The notes below the pieces were generated by a model. The model was given only the letters and a program-made list of their open reading frames with translations. It had not been told where the DNA came from and searched no databases. From Zoogloea sp. LCSB751 (GTDB lineage: Bacteria; Pseudomonadota; Gammaproteobacteria; Burkholderiales; Rhodocyclaceae), in assembly GCF_002028455.1 (NCBI RefSeq), contig NZ_MWUM01000014.1, forward strand, positions 62,001 to 126,000: a stretch of 64,000 nucleotides of DNA, in the 5' to 3' direction. Below, piece after piece: positions 28,363-40,542 of the stretch. The translations under genes and the position numbers were made by a program. The first letter of the stretch is position 1; the number at the start of each line of letters is the position of its first letter.

Positions 28363-28743
28363 CTTGGTGGCGGCCAGGGCCGGCAGATCCTTCAAGGCCT
28401 GCTTGCGCTCCTCATCGGCGGCAAACATCAGCGCCTTCTGCTCGGGCGTCAGCTGGACTTTCAGGTCGTGTTCCAGGGAGCTGTAGATGCGCGCCATGCG
28501 CTCGGTCAGCCGCCCTTTGGCGGGGATCGCCCGCAGCACCTGCTCCCGGGTCGCCCCCGCAATCGTCATGAGTTTCTGGATGAAGGTCTCATCGATACGG
28601 CGGGTCTCCGCCTGCAGGAAAGCCATCTGCACCGGCGTCAGCACCACGGCAGGCGCCGGTGGTGCGGCGAATGCCGTTGGCAGGCAGACAGCCAGACTCA
28701 CGACGACAAGCCCGGCACGAAAGAGGGAAGCATTCATTTTCAC
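28360..28743 (-). CDS. Secreted Spy/CpxP-like hypothetical protein
   Basis: 127 residues with a signal peptide (cleavage after AFA, ~27). The mature part is helical with an LTPEQKALMFAADEERKQAL motif reminiscent of Spy/CpxP-type periplasmic chaperones, although the LTxxQ match is single and family membership is not certain. The GTG at 28743 overlaps the upstream qor stop in GTGA; the ATG at 28737 is the alternative start. Confidence 0.6.
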   Translation of the reverse strand: MKMNASLFRAGLVVVSLAVCLPTAFAAPPAPAVVLTPVQMAFLQAETRRIDETFIQKLMTIAGATREQVLRAIPAKGRLTERMARIYSSLEHDLKVQLTPEQKALMFAADEERKQALKDLPALAATK

Positions 28744-29714
28744 GGGATCAGAACAGTGGAACCGGTCGTCCGTCGCGCCTCCAGCTCACGGTGGGCCGTG
28801 GCGGCATCCTGCAACGGATAACGCTGGTTGATGGTAATGCGAACCTGGCCCGACGCCACGACGCCGAACAGTTCTTCAGCCATCGCCAGCAGATCTTCGC
28901 GGCGGGCCGTATAGGTAAACAGGGTCGGCCGGGTCAGGAACAGGGAACCCATCCTGGCCAGCAGCCCGAGATCGAAAGCGTCCACCGGGCCGGACGCGTT
29001 GCCGAAACTCACCATCATGCCGAGCGGCCGCAGACAGGCCAGGGAGTCCAGGAAGGTATCCTTGCCGATGGAGTCGTACACCACATTGACGCCCACCCCG
29101 CCGGTCAGCGCGCGCACACGCTCGGAGACTTTTTCACGGGTGGACACGATGGCGTGGTCACAACCGTGGCGGCGCGCCAGCTCGGCCTTCTCGTCCGAAC
29201 TGACCGTCCCGATCACCGTTGCGCCGAGGGCCTTGGCCCACTGGCAGACGATCAGCCCCACACCACCCGCCGCAGCATGGATCAGGATGGTGTCGCCGGG
29301 CTGGACCCGGTAGGTGCGGCGCAGCAGGTACTGGGCCGTGAGCCCCTGCAGCATCATCGCTGCGCCCTGCTCGAAGGACAGGCTGTCCGGCAGCTTCACC
29401 AGATGCAGGGCCGCGATGTTGCGAAGCTCCGCGTAAGCCCCAAGCGGACCGCCCGCGTAAGCGACCCGATCGCCCGGTTGCAGCCCGGTAACGCCCTCCC
29501 CGACCGCCTCGACGACGCCAGCCGCCTCCTGACCCAGGCCGGAAGGCAAGGGCAACGGATACAGACCGGAGCGGTGATAGGTGTCGATGTAATTGAGGCC
29601 GACCGCGTGATGACGAACCTGAGCCTCGCCCGCGGCGGGCGGCGACACATCGGCCTCGACCCACTGCAGAACCTCGGGGCCGCCGGTACGCTCGAAACGA
29701 ATCAGATGGGACAT
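28740..29714 (-). CDS. qor: NADPH:quinone oxidoreductase (zinc-free MDR family)
   Basis: 324 residues. GroES-like N-terminus (VGLNYIDTYHRSGLYPLPLPSGLGQEAAGVV) and Rossmann motif AAAGGVGLIVCQWAKALGA; zinc-binding cysteines are absent, as in QOR. It reduces quinones with NADPH in the cytosol. It is the first gene of a two-gene unit with the small secreted protein. Confidence 0.87.
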   Translation of the reverse strand: MSHLIRFERTGGPEVLQWVEADVSPPAAGEAQVRHHAVGLNYIDTYHRSGLYPLPLPSGLGQEAAGVVEAVGEGVTGLQPGDRVAYAGGPLGAYAELRNIAALHLVKLPDSLSFEQGAAMMLQGLTAQYLLRRTYRVQPGDTILIHAAAGGVGLIVCQWAKALGATVIGTVSSDEKAELARRHGCDHAIVSTREKVSERVRALTGGVGVNVVYDSIGKDTFLDSLACLRPLGMMVSFGNASGPVDAFDLGLLARMGSLFLTRPTLFTYTARREDLLAMAEELFGVVASGQVRITINQRYPLQDAATAHRELEARRTTGSTVLIP

Positions 29715-29781
29715 GCAGCACCTCGTGAGACATCGGTTGTAACCGAATTGTACCGGAGGCACATGGCATCGTTATGCCGGC

Positions 29782-29825
29782 GGGCGAATGAATTCGCCCC
29801 TGCGGAGACAAGCACCGCAGGGGCG
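29782..29825. repeat. REP-like element with appended inverted repeat
   Basis: GGGCGAATGAATTCGCCCC, then the 11-bp perfect inverted pair CGCCCCTGCGG / CCGCAGGGGCG. It lies between qor and maeB. Confidence 0.65.
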
Positions 29826-29902
29826 ATCAAGCATCGATGCCGGACGAGGCAACTTCATCCGGGCCTGCCGGGCAAGCACGTGCCCCCCGGCAAGTACCGG
29901 AC

Positions 29903-32197
<2,295 letters not shown>

Positions 32198-32536
32198 ATT
32201 CTCTCTTCTCTCAAAACGGCTCTAACGCCCCGGGCTCCGCAACCGACATCGAGCGGCAACGGAGCAAAAGGGACGCATCATTCGCCGGAAGTCTGAAAAT
32301 TCGTGGATGCCCTGAAAAGGGCATTGTCCTGTCCATATGGCGGCCGGGAGCAGCCTGAGCCACGTCCTGGCCGGAGTTCCACCACCGGGAGGAGGCGATG
32401 AAAACTACGTGTTATTTGTTGTGAGTTTAACCGAGCAAGCGCGATTACGCACCTTCGGTAAATACGGACTCCCCCCGATTGCGTGGCACAATCGCACCCG
32501 CCTGAAATGCACGGACAGACAAACAGAGGAACGAAG
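32198..32536. other. Intergenic region between divergent maeB and parA-like gene
   Basis: No gene is supported. It holds the upstream regions of both genes and an inverted repeat CGATTG/CAATCG (32476-32494, 7-base loop) about 45 bases before the parA-like start. No clear sigma-70 box is picked. Confidence 0.4.
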
Positions 32537-33313
32537 ATGCGACGCGTGGTGTTCAATCAGAAGGGTGGCGTAGGCAAATCCACCATCACCTGCAACCTGG
32601 CGGCGATCAGCGCCCAGCAGGGTTTGCGCACGCTGGTGGTGGACCTGGACCCCCAGGGCAACTCCACGCACTACCTGCTCGGCGACGCCGCCGACAACGT
32701 GGATGACACGCTCGCCGGCCTGTTCGAGCAGACCCTGTCCTTCAAGTTCAGCCCCAAGAAGACCGCCGAGTTCGTCCACCCGACGCCCTTCGCCAAGCTG
32801 TCCATCCTGCCGTCCCACCCGCAGCTGGAAGAGCTGCAGGGCAAGCTCGAATCCCGCTACAAGATCTTCAAGCTGCGCGACGCCCTCGACGAACTGGCCG
32901 ACGATTTCGACGCGGTATTCATCGACACGCCCCCGGCGCTCAATTTCTACACCCGCTCGGCGCTGATCGCGACGCAGCTATGTTTGATCCCCTTCGACTG
33001 CGACGACTTCTCCCGCCGAGCCCTCTACGCGCTGCTGGAGAACGTGCAGGAGATCAGGGCCGACCACAACCGCAATCTCGAAGTGGAAGGCATCGTCGTC
33101 AACCAGTTCCAGCCCCGCGCCAGCCTGCCCCAGAAGCAGGTGCAGGCGCTCATCGACGAAGGCCTGCCGATCTTCAAGACCTACCTGTCCAGCTCGATCA
33201 AGATCCGCGAAAGCCACGAACAGGCCAAGCCGATGATCCACCTGGACCCGAAACACAAGCTGGCCCAGGAGTTTGTGGCCCTATATGGCGAACTGGCCAG
33301 GCGCAACGGCTGA
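32537..33313 (+). CDS. ParA-family ATPase, orphan
   Basis: 258 residues. Deviant Walker A NQKGGVGKSTITCNLA, VVDLDPQGNSTHYLL and FIDTPPALNFYTRSAL define a ParA/Soj-type ATPase. GGAACGA precedes the ATG. There is no parB next to it. It is followed after 30 bases by the MBOAT acyltransferase gene on the same strand, so an operon is likely, recalling BcsQ-like ATPases found with polysaccharide machines. This link is inference. Confidence 0.83.
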   Translation: MRRVVFNQKGGVGKSTITCNLAAISAQQGLRTLVVDLDPQGNSTHYLLGDAADNVDDTLAGLFEQTLSFKFSPKKTAEFVHPTPFAKLSILPSHPQLEELQGKLESRYKIFKLRDALDELADDFDAVFIDTPPALNFYTRSALIATQLCLIPFDCDDFSRRALYALLENVQEIRADHNRNLEVEGIVVNQFQPRASLPQKQVQALIDEGLPIFKTYLSSSIKIRESHEQAKPMIHLDPKHKLAQEFVALYGELARRNG

Positions 33314-33343
33314 GCAAGCCCACCTCAACGGCCCGGCACACGC

Positions 33344-34882
33344 ATGCTGTTCAATTCCTACACGTTCCTGCTGGCCTACCTGCCCATCGTGCTGGCCGGC
33401 TTCTTCCTCTGCGGGCGCTTCGGCAAGGGTGCAGGTGCCGCCTGGCTGGCCGCCGCGTCACTGTTCTTCTACGCGTGGTGGGACTACCGCTACCTCGCCC
33501 TGCTGCTGTCCTCCATCTGCGCGAACTACCTGGCCGGCAGCTTCATCGCGCGCCGCCCGGGCACGCGGGAGGCGCGCCACATGCTGGCCGCCGCCATCGC
33601 AATCAATCTCGCCCTGCTCGCCTACTACAAGTACGCCGACTTCTTCCTGACGAGTGCCAACGCGGCGCTCGGCACAGACTGGCCGACCCTCGGCATCGTG
33701 CTCCCGATCGGCATCTCCTTTTTCACCTTCACTCAGATCGCCTTCCTGGCCGACGCCTACGCCGGCAAAGTGACCGAGTATCGCTTCATCTATTACGTCC
33801 TCTTCGTCACCTACTTCCCGCACCTCATCGCCGGCCCGGTCCTCCATCACAAGGAGATGATGCCCCAGTTCGACGAGCGGAAGAATTACCGGCCCCACGC
33901 CGAGAACATCGCCATCGGCCTGACCGTCTTCGCCATTGGCCTCGCCAAGAAGGTTCTCATCGCCGACAGCCTGGCCGACTACGTCACCCCGGTTTTCGCC
34001 CCCCACGGTGACGCACCGAGCCTGTTCATCGCCTGGGGAGGCGCTCTGGCCTACACCTTCCAGCTGTATTTCGACTTCTCCGGCTACTCCGACATGGCCA
34101 TCGGCCTGTCGCGCCTGTTCGGCATCCGCCTGCCGCTGAATTTCGACTCACCCTACAAGTCCCGCAACATCACCGAATTCTGGCGCCGCTGGCACATGAC
34201 GCTGTCCCGCTTCCTGCGCGACTACCTCTACATCCCGCTCGGAGGCAACCGCCAGGGCGCCCTGCGCCGCCATCTCAACCTGATGACCACCATGGTGCTC
34301 GGCGGTTTGTGGCACGGAGCCGGCTGGAACTTCGTGCTGTGGGGCACCCTGCACGGCAGCTATCTGGTCATCAACCACGCCTGGCAAGGCGTAACCCGCC
34401 AGCTTCCATTCCGCCTGCCGGCCGGACTGGCCCGCGGCACCAGCACGCTGCTCACCTTCCTGTGCGTCGTCGTCGCCTGGGTCTATTTCCGCGCCCCCGA
34501 CCTCGACACCGCCCATCGCATCCTGGCCGGCATGTCCGGGCTATACGGCGCCTCGCTGCCCGAGGCGGTGTATCGGCATCTGGGCCCGATACAGCCCTTC
34601 CTCCAGCAACTCGGCATCGGCAGCCGCCTGGGCGGCGGCAGCGTGTTCATTTCCACCTGGAGCTGGATTCTCGTCGGCGCCGCACTCGCATTCTTCGCTC
34701 CGAATGCACAACAGATCATGGCCCGCCATGAGCCCGCACTCCATGCGGGCGAACGCCCGAACGCCATGCCGGCCCTGTGCTGGGCCCCCCGGCGCCGCTA
34801 CGCCATTGCCATCGGCATGCTGTTCGCCTTCGGCATCCTGGCGCTCAGCCGCCCTACCGAATTCCTTTACTTTCAGTTCTGA
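33344..34882 (+). CDS. MBOAT-family O-acyltransferase (AlgI/DltB-like)
   Basis: 512 residues with about 11-12 membrane helices. The AlgI-like region LYFDFSGYSDMAIGLSRLFG, then FWRRWHMTLSRFLRDYLYIPLGG and the conserved histidine region MVLGGLWHGAGWNFVLWG, is intact. Such proteins move acyl (often acetyl) groups across the inner membrane onto extracellular polysaccharide or other polymers. The stop overlaps the next start in TGATG. Confidence 0.9.
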   Translation: MLFNSYTFLLAYLPIVLAGFFLCGRFGKGAGAAWLAAASLFFYAWWDYRYLALLLSSICANYLAGSFIARRPGTREARHMLAAAIAINLALLAYYKYADFFLTSANAALGTDWPTLGIVLPIGISFFTFTQIAFLADAYAGKVTEYRFIYYVLFVTYFPHLIAGPVLHHKEMMPQFDERKNYRPHAENIAIGLTVFAIGLAKKVLIADSLADYVTPVFAPHGDAPSLFIAWGGALAYTFQLYFDFSGYSDMAIGLSRLFGIRLPLNFDSPYKSRNITEFWRRWHMTLSRFLRDYLYIPLGGNRQGALRRHLNLMTTMVLGGLWHGAGWNFVLWGTLHGSYLVINHAWQGVTRQLPFRLPAGLARGTSTLLTFLCVVVAWVYFRAPDLDTAHRILAGMSGLYGASLPEAVYRHLGPIQPFLQQLGIGSRLGGGSVFISTWSWILVGAALAFFAPNAQQIMARHEPALHAGERPNAMPALCWAPRRRYAIAIGMLFAFGILALSRPTEFLYFQF

Positions 34883-36081
34883 TGTCCTCACCAACCTGGA
34901 CCATCTATCTCCGCTGGGTCTTCATAACGCTATTCGGCATCCTCGCGGCAACCGGCGGCGTCAACGCGCTGATGGACCCCCTCGGCGTGCTTGGTGCACC
35001 GCGCATCCATGGCATCAATGTCAAGATGCCCTACCTCGACCACCACCGGGAGCTGGCGCGCTTCAAGGCCGCGCAGCAGGTGTGCGCCAAGGCAGGCATC
35101 TTCGGCAACTCACGCAGCGAGATCGGCTTCGACCCCGCAAGCCTGGCCTTCACCGGGCGCGGACTGTCAGCCTTCAACCATGCCATCCCGGGTTCCGGAC
35201 TCCAGCTCGCACTACGGCAACTCAACTGGCTGGCGTCTATAAACTGCCTGCCCGAAACCATCGTCCTGGGGGTCGATTTCGCCGACTTCCTCGGCGGCTC
35301 ACGCGTCGTACCGCTTCCCACGATTCAGTCCGCCCCGCCGCCACGGATCGATGGCCCCTTCCTCGCGGAAACCGTCTTTTCCTTGAACGGCCTGATGGAT
35401 TCGCTGACCACACTCCGCACGCAACGGGTCGCCCACCCGGCCACCATCACGCCACTCGGCTTCAATTCCCTCGACAACTACCTGGATGAGGTGGCCAGCC
35501 AAGGACATTACGTACTGTTCCGGCAGCGGGCTGAAGAGAACCTGCGCCGCTGGCGCGGCAAGCCGGCTCGCCTGCGCCCCGAGGACGGCACGCCCTCCGC
35601 CGACGAGGTCGAACTCAGGGCCTTCGTCGCCCAAGCCACCGCGGCCGGCAGCCACGTACACCTCGTCATCTACCCCTACCATGCGGAAATCCGCCTGATG
35701 CTCGAGGGCATTGGACTCGGCGGCCTGCTCGCCGACTGGAAGACGAATATCGTCACGCTGGCCGAACAGGCGGGCAGACAGCCTGCGCAAGTCGAGATCT
35801 GGGATTTCAGCGGGCTGTCGGCCGAGACCCTCGAACCCATTCCCGCGCAGGGCGACCTCCAGACCCAGCTGAACTATTACTGGGAAGCCGGGCACTTCAA
35901 AAAAGCCCTCGGCGACAAGGTGCTCGCACGCGTCCTGGGTACCGAGGGCAACTTCGGCGTCAAGCTGGATTCCGGCATGATCCAGGCCCACGTCGCCCAG
36001 GACCGCGCCCGGGTGCAGACCGAACTGGCCCAGGACACCCCCCTCAGCCAGGAAGTCCGTGACGTCCTGCGCAGCCACTGA
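34882..36081 (+). CDS. SGNH-like protein partner of MBOAT acyltransferase
   Basis: 399 residues. One N-terminal membrane anchor (IYLRWVFITLFGILAATGGV), then a periplasmic domain starting with GIFGNSRSEIGFDP (block I serine of an SGNH fold) and ending with YYWEAGHFKKALGDKV (candidate catalytic His). This pairs with MBOAT proteins as AlgJ/AlgX and DltD do, completing acyl transfer outside the membrane. The substrate is unknown; no polymer synthase is adjacent. Confidence 0.7.
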   Translation: MSSPTWTIYLRWVFITLFGILAATGGVNALMDPLGVLGAPRIHGINVKMPYLDHHRELARFKAAQQVCAKAGIFGNSRSEIGFDPASLAFTGRGLSAFNHAIPGSGLQLALRQLNWLASINCLPETIVLGVDFADFLGGSRVVPLPTIQSAPPPRIDGPFLAETVFSLNGLMDSLTTLRTQRVAHPATITPLGFNSLDNYLDEVASQGHYVLFRQRAEENLRRWRGKPARLRPEDGTPSADEVELRAFVAQATAAGSHVHLVIYPYHAEIRLMLEGIGLGGLLADWKTNIVTLAEQAGRQPAQVEIWDFSGLSAETLEPIPAQGDLQTQLNYYWEAGHFKKALGDKVLARVLGTEGNFGVKLDSGMIQAHVAQDRARVQTELAQDTPLSQEVRDVLRSH

Positions 36082-36135
36082 CCACGACGCCCGCCATCCG
36101 CCCGGATACCCCCTGGCGGCGCGGGCCTTGCGTCA

Positions 36136-38004
36136 TCAAGCCCCTTCGAAACGCCACTCCGGTGCATGGGCCTGCAGCCAGTGCTCCAGCACCATGACGA
36201 TCCACACCATTTCCCCGTAGTAGCCCGGATGTTCCGGCAGGCGCTTGTCGAGCACCTCCCGCAGGAACGACGGCGGCATGACGCCGCGGGTGCCGAAGGA
36301 CTCCAGCGCATCGGTGGCGAGCTTGCGCAGGCCTGGATGCTTGATCGCCCAAACCCCGAAGGGCAGGCCGAAGCCGTGCTTCTTCTTGGTGATGATCTCG
36401 TCGGGCAGGAAGCCGCGCAGGGCCTCCTTGAACATCCAGCGCAGCTTGAGCCCCTTGAGCTTCCACTCGGTGGGCAGGCCCAGGGAAAAATCGAGCAACT
36501 CGTCGCTCAGCAGCGGAAAGCCCACATCCAGCCCAGCCAGGCGGGTCGTGCCGACGACCTTGGGCAGATCGTTGTCGGCCAGCGTGTACTTCCAGTCGAA
36601 GGCGAGCATGTGGTTCACCAGGCCGGCGTCCTCGACCTCTGCCCACGTGGCGCGCTGCAGCTGCCCCGGCCCGTGCACGTCGATCGCCCCGAGAAAGCCC
36701 GGCGTAAACACCTTGTCCATCCCGAGGCGGATCAGCAGGTTGTAGATCTCCAGGCGATCGGGCATCGGAATGGACGCCTGCTCGACGTAGCTCACCCCTT
36801 TCCGGACCAGCGGAATGCGCTTCATGCCCGGCAATGCAGAAATGGGCTCCACGACCGCGGCACGCAGCAGGGACGGAATGGTGCTGTACCAACCGAAGAT
36901 GCGCTGCATGGCATAGCGGGAATTGCCACCGAACAACTCATCGCCGCCATCGCCGGCCAGCAGCTTGGTGATGCCGTCCGCCTTGGCGCGACTGGCGCAA
37001 ACCCACGCGGGCACCGCAGACGAATTGCCGAAAGGCTGGTCGTAGGCGGTCGCCACCTTGGGAATACCGTCGATCAGATCGTCGGGGGTGACGTAATACT
37101 CATGGTGATCGGTCTTGAAGTGGCGCGCCGCGATGCGCGCATATTCCATTTCGTCGTAACCCTGGGCATCGAAGCCGATGGAATAGGTCTTGGCCGGTTT
37201 GCCGCCGATGCGACAAAGCATGCCGGACACCGTCGAGCTGTCGGTTCCGCCGGACAGGAAGGCGCCGGTGGCGTCGCCCACGTATTCCCGTTCGACGGAC
37301 GCCTGCACGATGTCCATGAAACGCCCTTTCGCCTGCTCGAGACTCAAGGTCGACCGCTCCTCGAAGCGCGGCGTCCAGTACCGCGCCAGGTTCAGCGCCC
37401 CCGCCTTCCATTCCAGCCGTGAAGCGGGCAGGAGGCGGCGCACCTCATTGAAGACGGTGCCCGGCGAGGGGATGACGTGGAAATAGAGGTAGTTGAAGAT
37501 CGCCTGGGCGCTCACCGAACGGTGGCGGACCGGAACGCCGTTGGCCCGGTCCGACAGCGCCAGCGCACCGCCTTCCTCGGCATAGCACCAGGGCTCGGTA
37601 TCGAAGCGGTCATTGAACAGCGTAACCGCATTGCGGCGCGTATCGATGAACGCCAGCGCAAAACGCCCCCGGATGTCATCAACGAGCGCGGCCCCCCGGC
37701 CGGCGAACAGATCCAGCCAGTACTCCGCCGCACGGGTATCGCCACCCGAAGCGCTGCGCGGACCTCCGCGCACGATGCAGACCAGGCCATCCCGCTCGGC
37801 CACCGCGGCCGGTCGCCGGACGCGCAGACTCCCACCACTCCATTCCCCGACCCACTGATCGCCCTCCTGGCGGAGCGCCAGGGCAGCCACAGGGCTGGCG
37901 GACGCTTCCACACGTACCGCGATCAGGGACTTGCTATCCAGTTCCGACTCCAATTCGCCGCCTCCAATGAATTCATTCGAACAACATCCGAACAATATTG
38001 TCAT
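36136..38004 (-). CDS. AsnB-like amidotransferase without glutaminase cysteine
   Basis: 622 residues from the ATG at 38004. The C-terminal synthetase domain is intact, with the ATP pyrophosphatase loop AFLSGGTDSSTVSGML and LLAGDGGDELFGGNSRY. The N-terminal class II glutaminase domain lacks the Cys at position 2 (it starts MTILFGCC) and the usual RDRxGxKP is NDRFDTEP, so it probably cannot use glutamine. Such proteins often amidate surface sugars or sit in exosortase/EPS loci. It begins nine bases after the uvrD stop and faces the MBOAT/SGNH genes. Confidence 0.75.
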   Translation of the reverse strand: MTILFGCCSNEFIGGGELESELDSKSLIAVRVEASASPVAALALRQEGDQWVGEWSGGSLRVRRPAAVAERDGLVCIVRGGPRSASGGDTRAAEYWLDLFAGRGAALVDDIRGRFALAFIDTRRNAVTLFNDRFDTEPWCYAEEGGALALSDRANGVPVRHRSVSAQAIFNYLYFHVIPSPGTVFNEVRRLLPASRLEWKAGALNLARYWTPRFEERSTLSLEQAKGRFMDIVQASVEREYVGDATGAFLSGGTDSSTVSGMLCRIGGKPAKTYSIGFDAQGYDEMEYARIAARHFKTDHHEYYVTPDDLIDGIPKVATAYDQPFGNSSAVPAWVCASRAKADGITKLLAGDGGDELFGGNSRYAMQRIFGWYSTIPSLLRAAVVEPISALPGMKRIPLVRKGVSYVEQASIPMPDRLEIYNLLIRLGMDKVFTPGFLGAIDVHGPGQLQRATWAEVEDAGLVNHMLAFDWKYTLADNDLPKVVGTTRLAGLDVGFPLLSDELLDFSLGLPTEWKLKGLKLRWMFKEALRGFLPDEIITKKKHGFGLPFGVWAIKHPGLRKLATDALESFGTRGVMPPSFLREVLDKRLPEHPGYYGEMVWIVMVLEHWLQAHAPEWRFEGA

Positions 38005-38013
38005 CAAAATCCA

Positions 38014-40224
38014 TTACACGGGTATCAACTTTGCCACTGCCAGCATCAACCACTTGCTGCCGGCCTCGGCAAACTTGACCTGAACGCGCGCATCGTTGCC
38101 ACTCCCTTCGGCGGAAACGATGACCCCGTCGCCAAAACGTGCGTGACGCACGCTCTGGCCGATGGACAGCCCACCGAGGTCACGGGACTTCTGGGGTGGA
38201 GGCGGCGGCATGCTCGGTGCCGCCGGCTTCGAGGCGCCGGGATTGTAATAACGCGTGGACGGCTCGGACACGAAGCTGCGCCGCGGATTCGGCGGCGTCA
38301 GCCACTTGAGCAGCCCGTCCGGGATCTCCTCCAGGAAGCGCGAGCGCAGGTTGTAACGGACCTGGCCATGCAACATACGGCTCTGGGTGAAGCTCAGGTA
38401 CAGGCGCTGGCGGGCCCGCGTCACCGCCACGTACATCAAACGCCGCTCCTCCTCCAGCCCATCCAGTTCGAGGGCGCTGTTCTCATGCGGGAACAGCCCC
38501 TCCTCCAGACCGGACAGGAAGACCACGTCGAACTCCAGCCCCTTGGCCGCATGGACGGTCATCAGCTGCACCGCCTCCATGCCCACGTCGGCCTGATGGT
38601 CACCGGCCTCCAGCGAGGCGTGGGCGAGGAACTCGGCCAGCGTCGAGCCGTGCTCGCCCGGCACCTCGCCAGCGCCGAGCTCGGCGCTGAAGTTGGCCGC
38701 CGCGTTGATCAGCTCGTCCAGGTTCTCCAGGCGCTCCTGGCCTTCCTTCTCCGCCTTGTAGTGGGCGCGCAGGCCGGACACCTCGATCACGTGATCGACC
38801 ATCTCATGCAGGCGCAGATTCGCCGTCTCCTGGCGCAGGCGCTCGATCAGCGCCACGAACTGGGCCAGCGCCGCCCCCGGCTTCCCGGTCAAGTGTGGAA
38901 CCGTCTGGTACAGCGGCGTGTTCCACGTGCGGGCCGCATCGCCCAGCACTTCCAGCGAGCGGGCGCCGATGCCGCGGGTCGGGAAATTGACCACCCGCGT
39001 GAAGGCCGTGTCGTCGTCCGGATTGGCAATCAGGCGCAGATAGGCCAGCGCGTGCTTCACTTCCTGGCGCTCGAAAAAGCGTAGCCCGCCATACACCCGG
39101 TAAGGGATCCCGCTGGAGAACAGCTGATGCTCCAGCACCCGCGACTGGGCGTTGGAGCGGTACAACAAGGCGATGTCCGCGCGGCTCATGCCATCCCGCA
39201 CCAAGGACTGGATCTCCTCGACGACCCAGCGCGCCTCGTCGGTATCGGTGAAAGCCTCGTAGACGCGGATCGGTTCGCCGGCGCCGCGATCGGTCCAAAG
39301 CTGCTTGCCGAGGCGCTTGCTGTTGTTGGCGATCAGCGCGTTGGCCGCATCGAGGATGTTGCCGTGGGAACGGTAATTCTGCTCCAGACGGATCACGCTG
39401 CCGACCTTGAAGTCCTTTTCGAAGTCGCGCATGTTGCCAACCTCGGCACCGCGGAAGCGGTAGATCGACTGATCGTCGTCACCCACACAGAACAGGCTGG
39501 CGCCGCCTTCCCGCCCCCCATCGGCGAGCAGGCTCAGCCAGCGGTACTGCAGCACATTGGTGTCCTGGAACTCATCCACCAGGATGTGCCGGAAACGCCC
39601 CTGATAGTGGCGGCGGATCGGCTCGTTGCGCTCCAGCAATTCGTAGCTGCGCAGCAACAACTCGGGGAAATCCACAACTCCCTCGCGCTGGCACTGTGCC
39701 TCATACTCCACGTAAAGCTCGACCCGGCGTCGGGTGTAGTCGTCCCAGGCCTCAACCGCCGCGGGGCGGATACCCGCCTCCTTCTGGCCGTTGATGAAGT
39801 GCTGCAGATCCTTCGGCGGAAACTTCTCGTCGTCCACATTGAGGGCTTTCAGCAAGCGCTTGATCGCCGCCAGTTGATCGCCGGAGTCGAGGATCTGGAA
39901 CAGTTGAGGCAGGCCGGCGTCGCGGAAATGAGCGCGCAGAAAGCGGTTGCACAGGCCATGGAAGGTGCCGATCCACATCCCGCGGGTATTGACCGGGAAC
40001 ATCGCCGACAGGCGGGTCAGCATCTCCTTGGCGGCCTTGTTGGTAAAGGTCACGGCCAGGATGCCCTGGGGACTGCAATAGCCGTTCTGCAGCAGCCAGG
40101 CGATGCGGGTGATCAGCACACGGGTCTTGCCCGAACCGGCACCGGCCAGGATCAGGGCGTGCTGAGGCGAAAGCGTGACGGCAGCGAGTTGTTCGGGATT
40201 GAGATTGTCGAGCAGCTGGGACAT
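38014..40224 (-). CDS. uvrD: UvrD/Rep-family DNA helicase II
   Basis: 736 residues. AGAGSGKTRVLITRIAWLL is the Walker A, VDEFQDTNVLQYRWL the Walker B, VGDDDQSIYRFRGAEVGN motif III, and LMTVHAAKGLEFDVVFLSGLEEGLFPHENS motif V. It has the SF1A length and a C-terminal Tudor-like patch (SIGQSVRHARFGDGVI) seen in UvrD. It unwinds DNA in nucleotide excision and mismatch repair. Confidence 0.93.
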   Translation of the reverse strand: MSQLLDNLNPEQLAAVTLSPQHALILAGAGSGKTRVLITRIAWLLQNGYCSPQGILAVTFTNKAAKEMLTRLSAMFPVNTRGMWIGTFHGLCNRFLRAHFRDAGLPQLFQILDSGDQLAAIKRLLKALNVDDEKFPPKDLQHFINGQKEAGIRPAAVEAWDDYTRRRVELYVEYEAQCQREGVVDFPELLLRSYELLERNEPIRRHYQGRFRHILVDEFQDTNVLQYRWLSLLADGGREGGASLFCVGDDDQSIYRFRGAEVGNMRDFEKDFKVGSVIRLEQNYRSHGNILDAANALIANNSKRLGKQLWTDRGAGEPIRVYEAFTDTDEARWVVEEIQSLVRDGMSRADIALLYRSNAQSRVLEHQLFSSGIPYRVYGGLRFFERQEVKHALAYLRLIANPDDDTAFTRVVNFPTRGIGARSLEVLGDAARTWNTPLYQTVPHLTGKPGAALAQFVALIERLRQETANLRLHEMVDHVIEVSGLRAHYKAEKEGQERLENLDELINAAANFSAELGAGEVPGEHGSTLAEFLAHASLEAGDHQADVGMEAVQLMTVHAAKGLEFDVVFLSGLEEGLFPHENSALELDGLEEERRLMYVAVTRARQRLYLSFTQSRMLHGQVRYNLRSRFLEEIPDGLLKWLTPPNPRRSFVSEPSTRYYNPGASKPAAPSMPPPPPQKSRDLGGLSIGQSVRHARFGDGVIVSAEGSGNDARVQVKFAEAGSKWLMLAVAKLIPV

Positions 40225-40542
40225 GGAACGGTACTAAACGCGGCGAAGGCCGCCATTCTACCGCCCGCCCGGAAACCGACCCAGGAGCCAAGGAATTTTG
40301 TGACGGATTCCCTGGCCGGAAATGAAAAAAACACCGTCACAACTTGCAGACAAAGTCGCAAGCACCTAAACTTGAGTTGTGCAATGCAGCAAACAGACCG
40401 TATCGAGGGCTAACAAAGCTACGTAAAAACAGGGAAAAGCGCTGACAAACCTTGTATTGCAGCGCACCACAAAGCCGCCGATGAGCAGCTGTTAGAAGTA
40501 GCCCCGTGTGTTTGATGCCCCCAATACAGGAGTAACAGCAAA
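40225..40542. other. Intergenic region upstream of a small conserved-looking gene
   Basis: No gene is supported in this 318-base stretch. It is less GC-rich than its surroundings. AGGAG, the ribosome binding site of the next gene, lies at its right end. No operator or RNA element was recognised. Confidence 0.4.
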
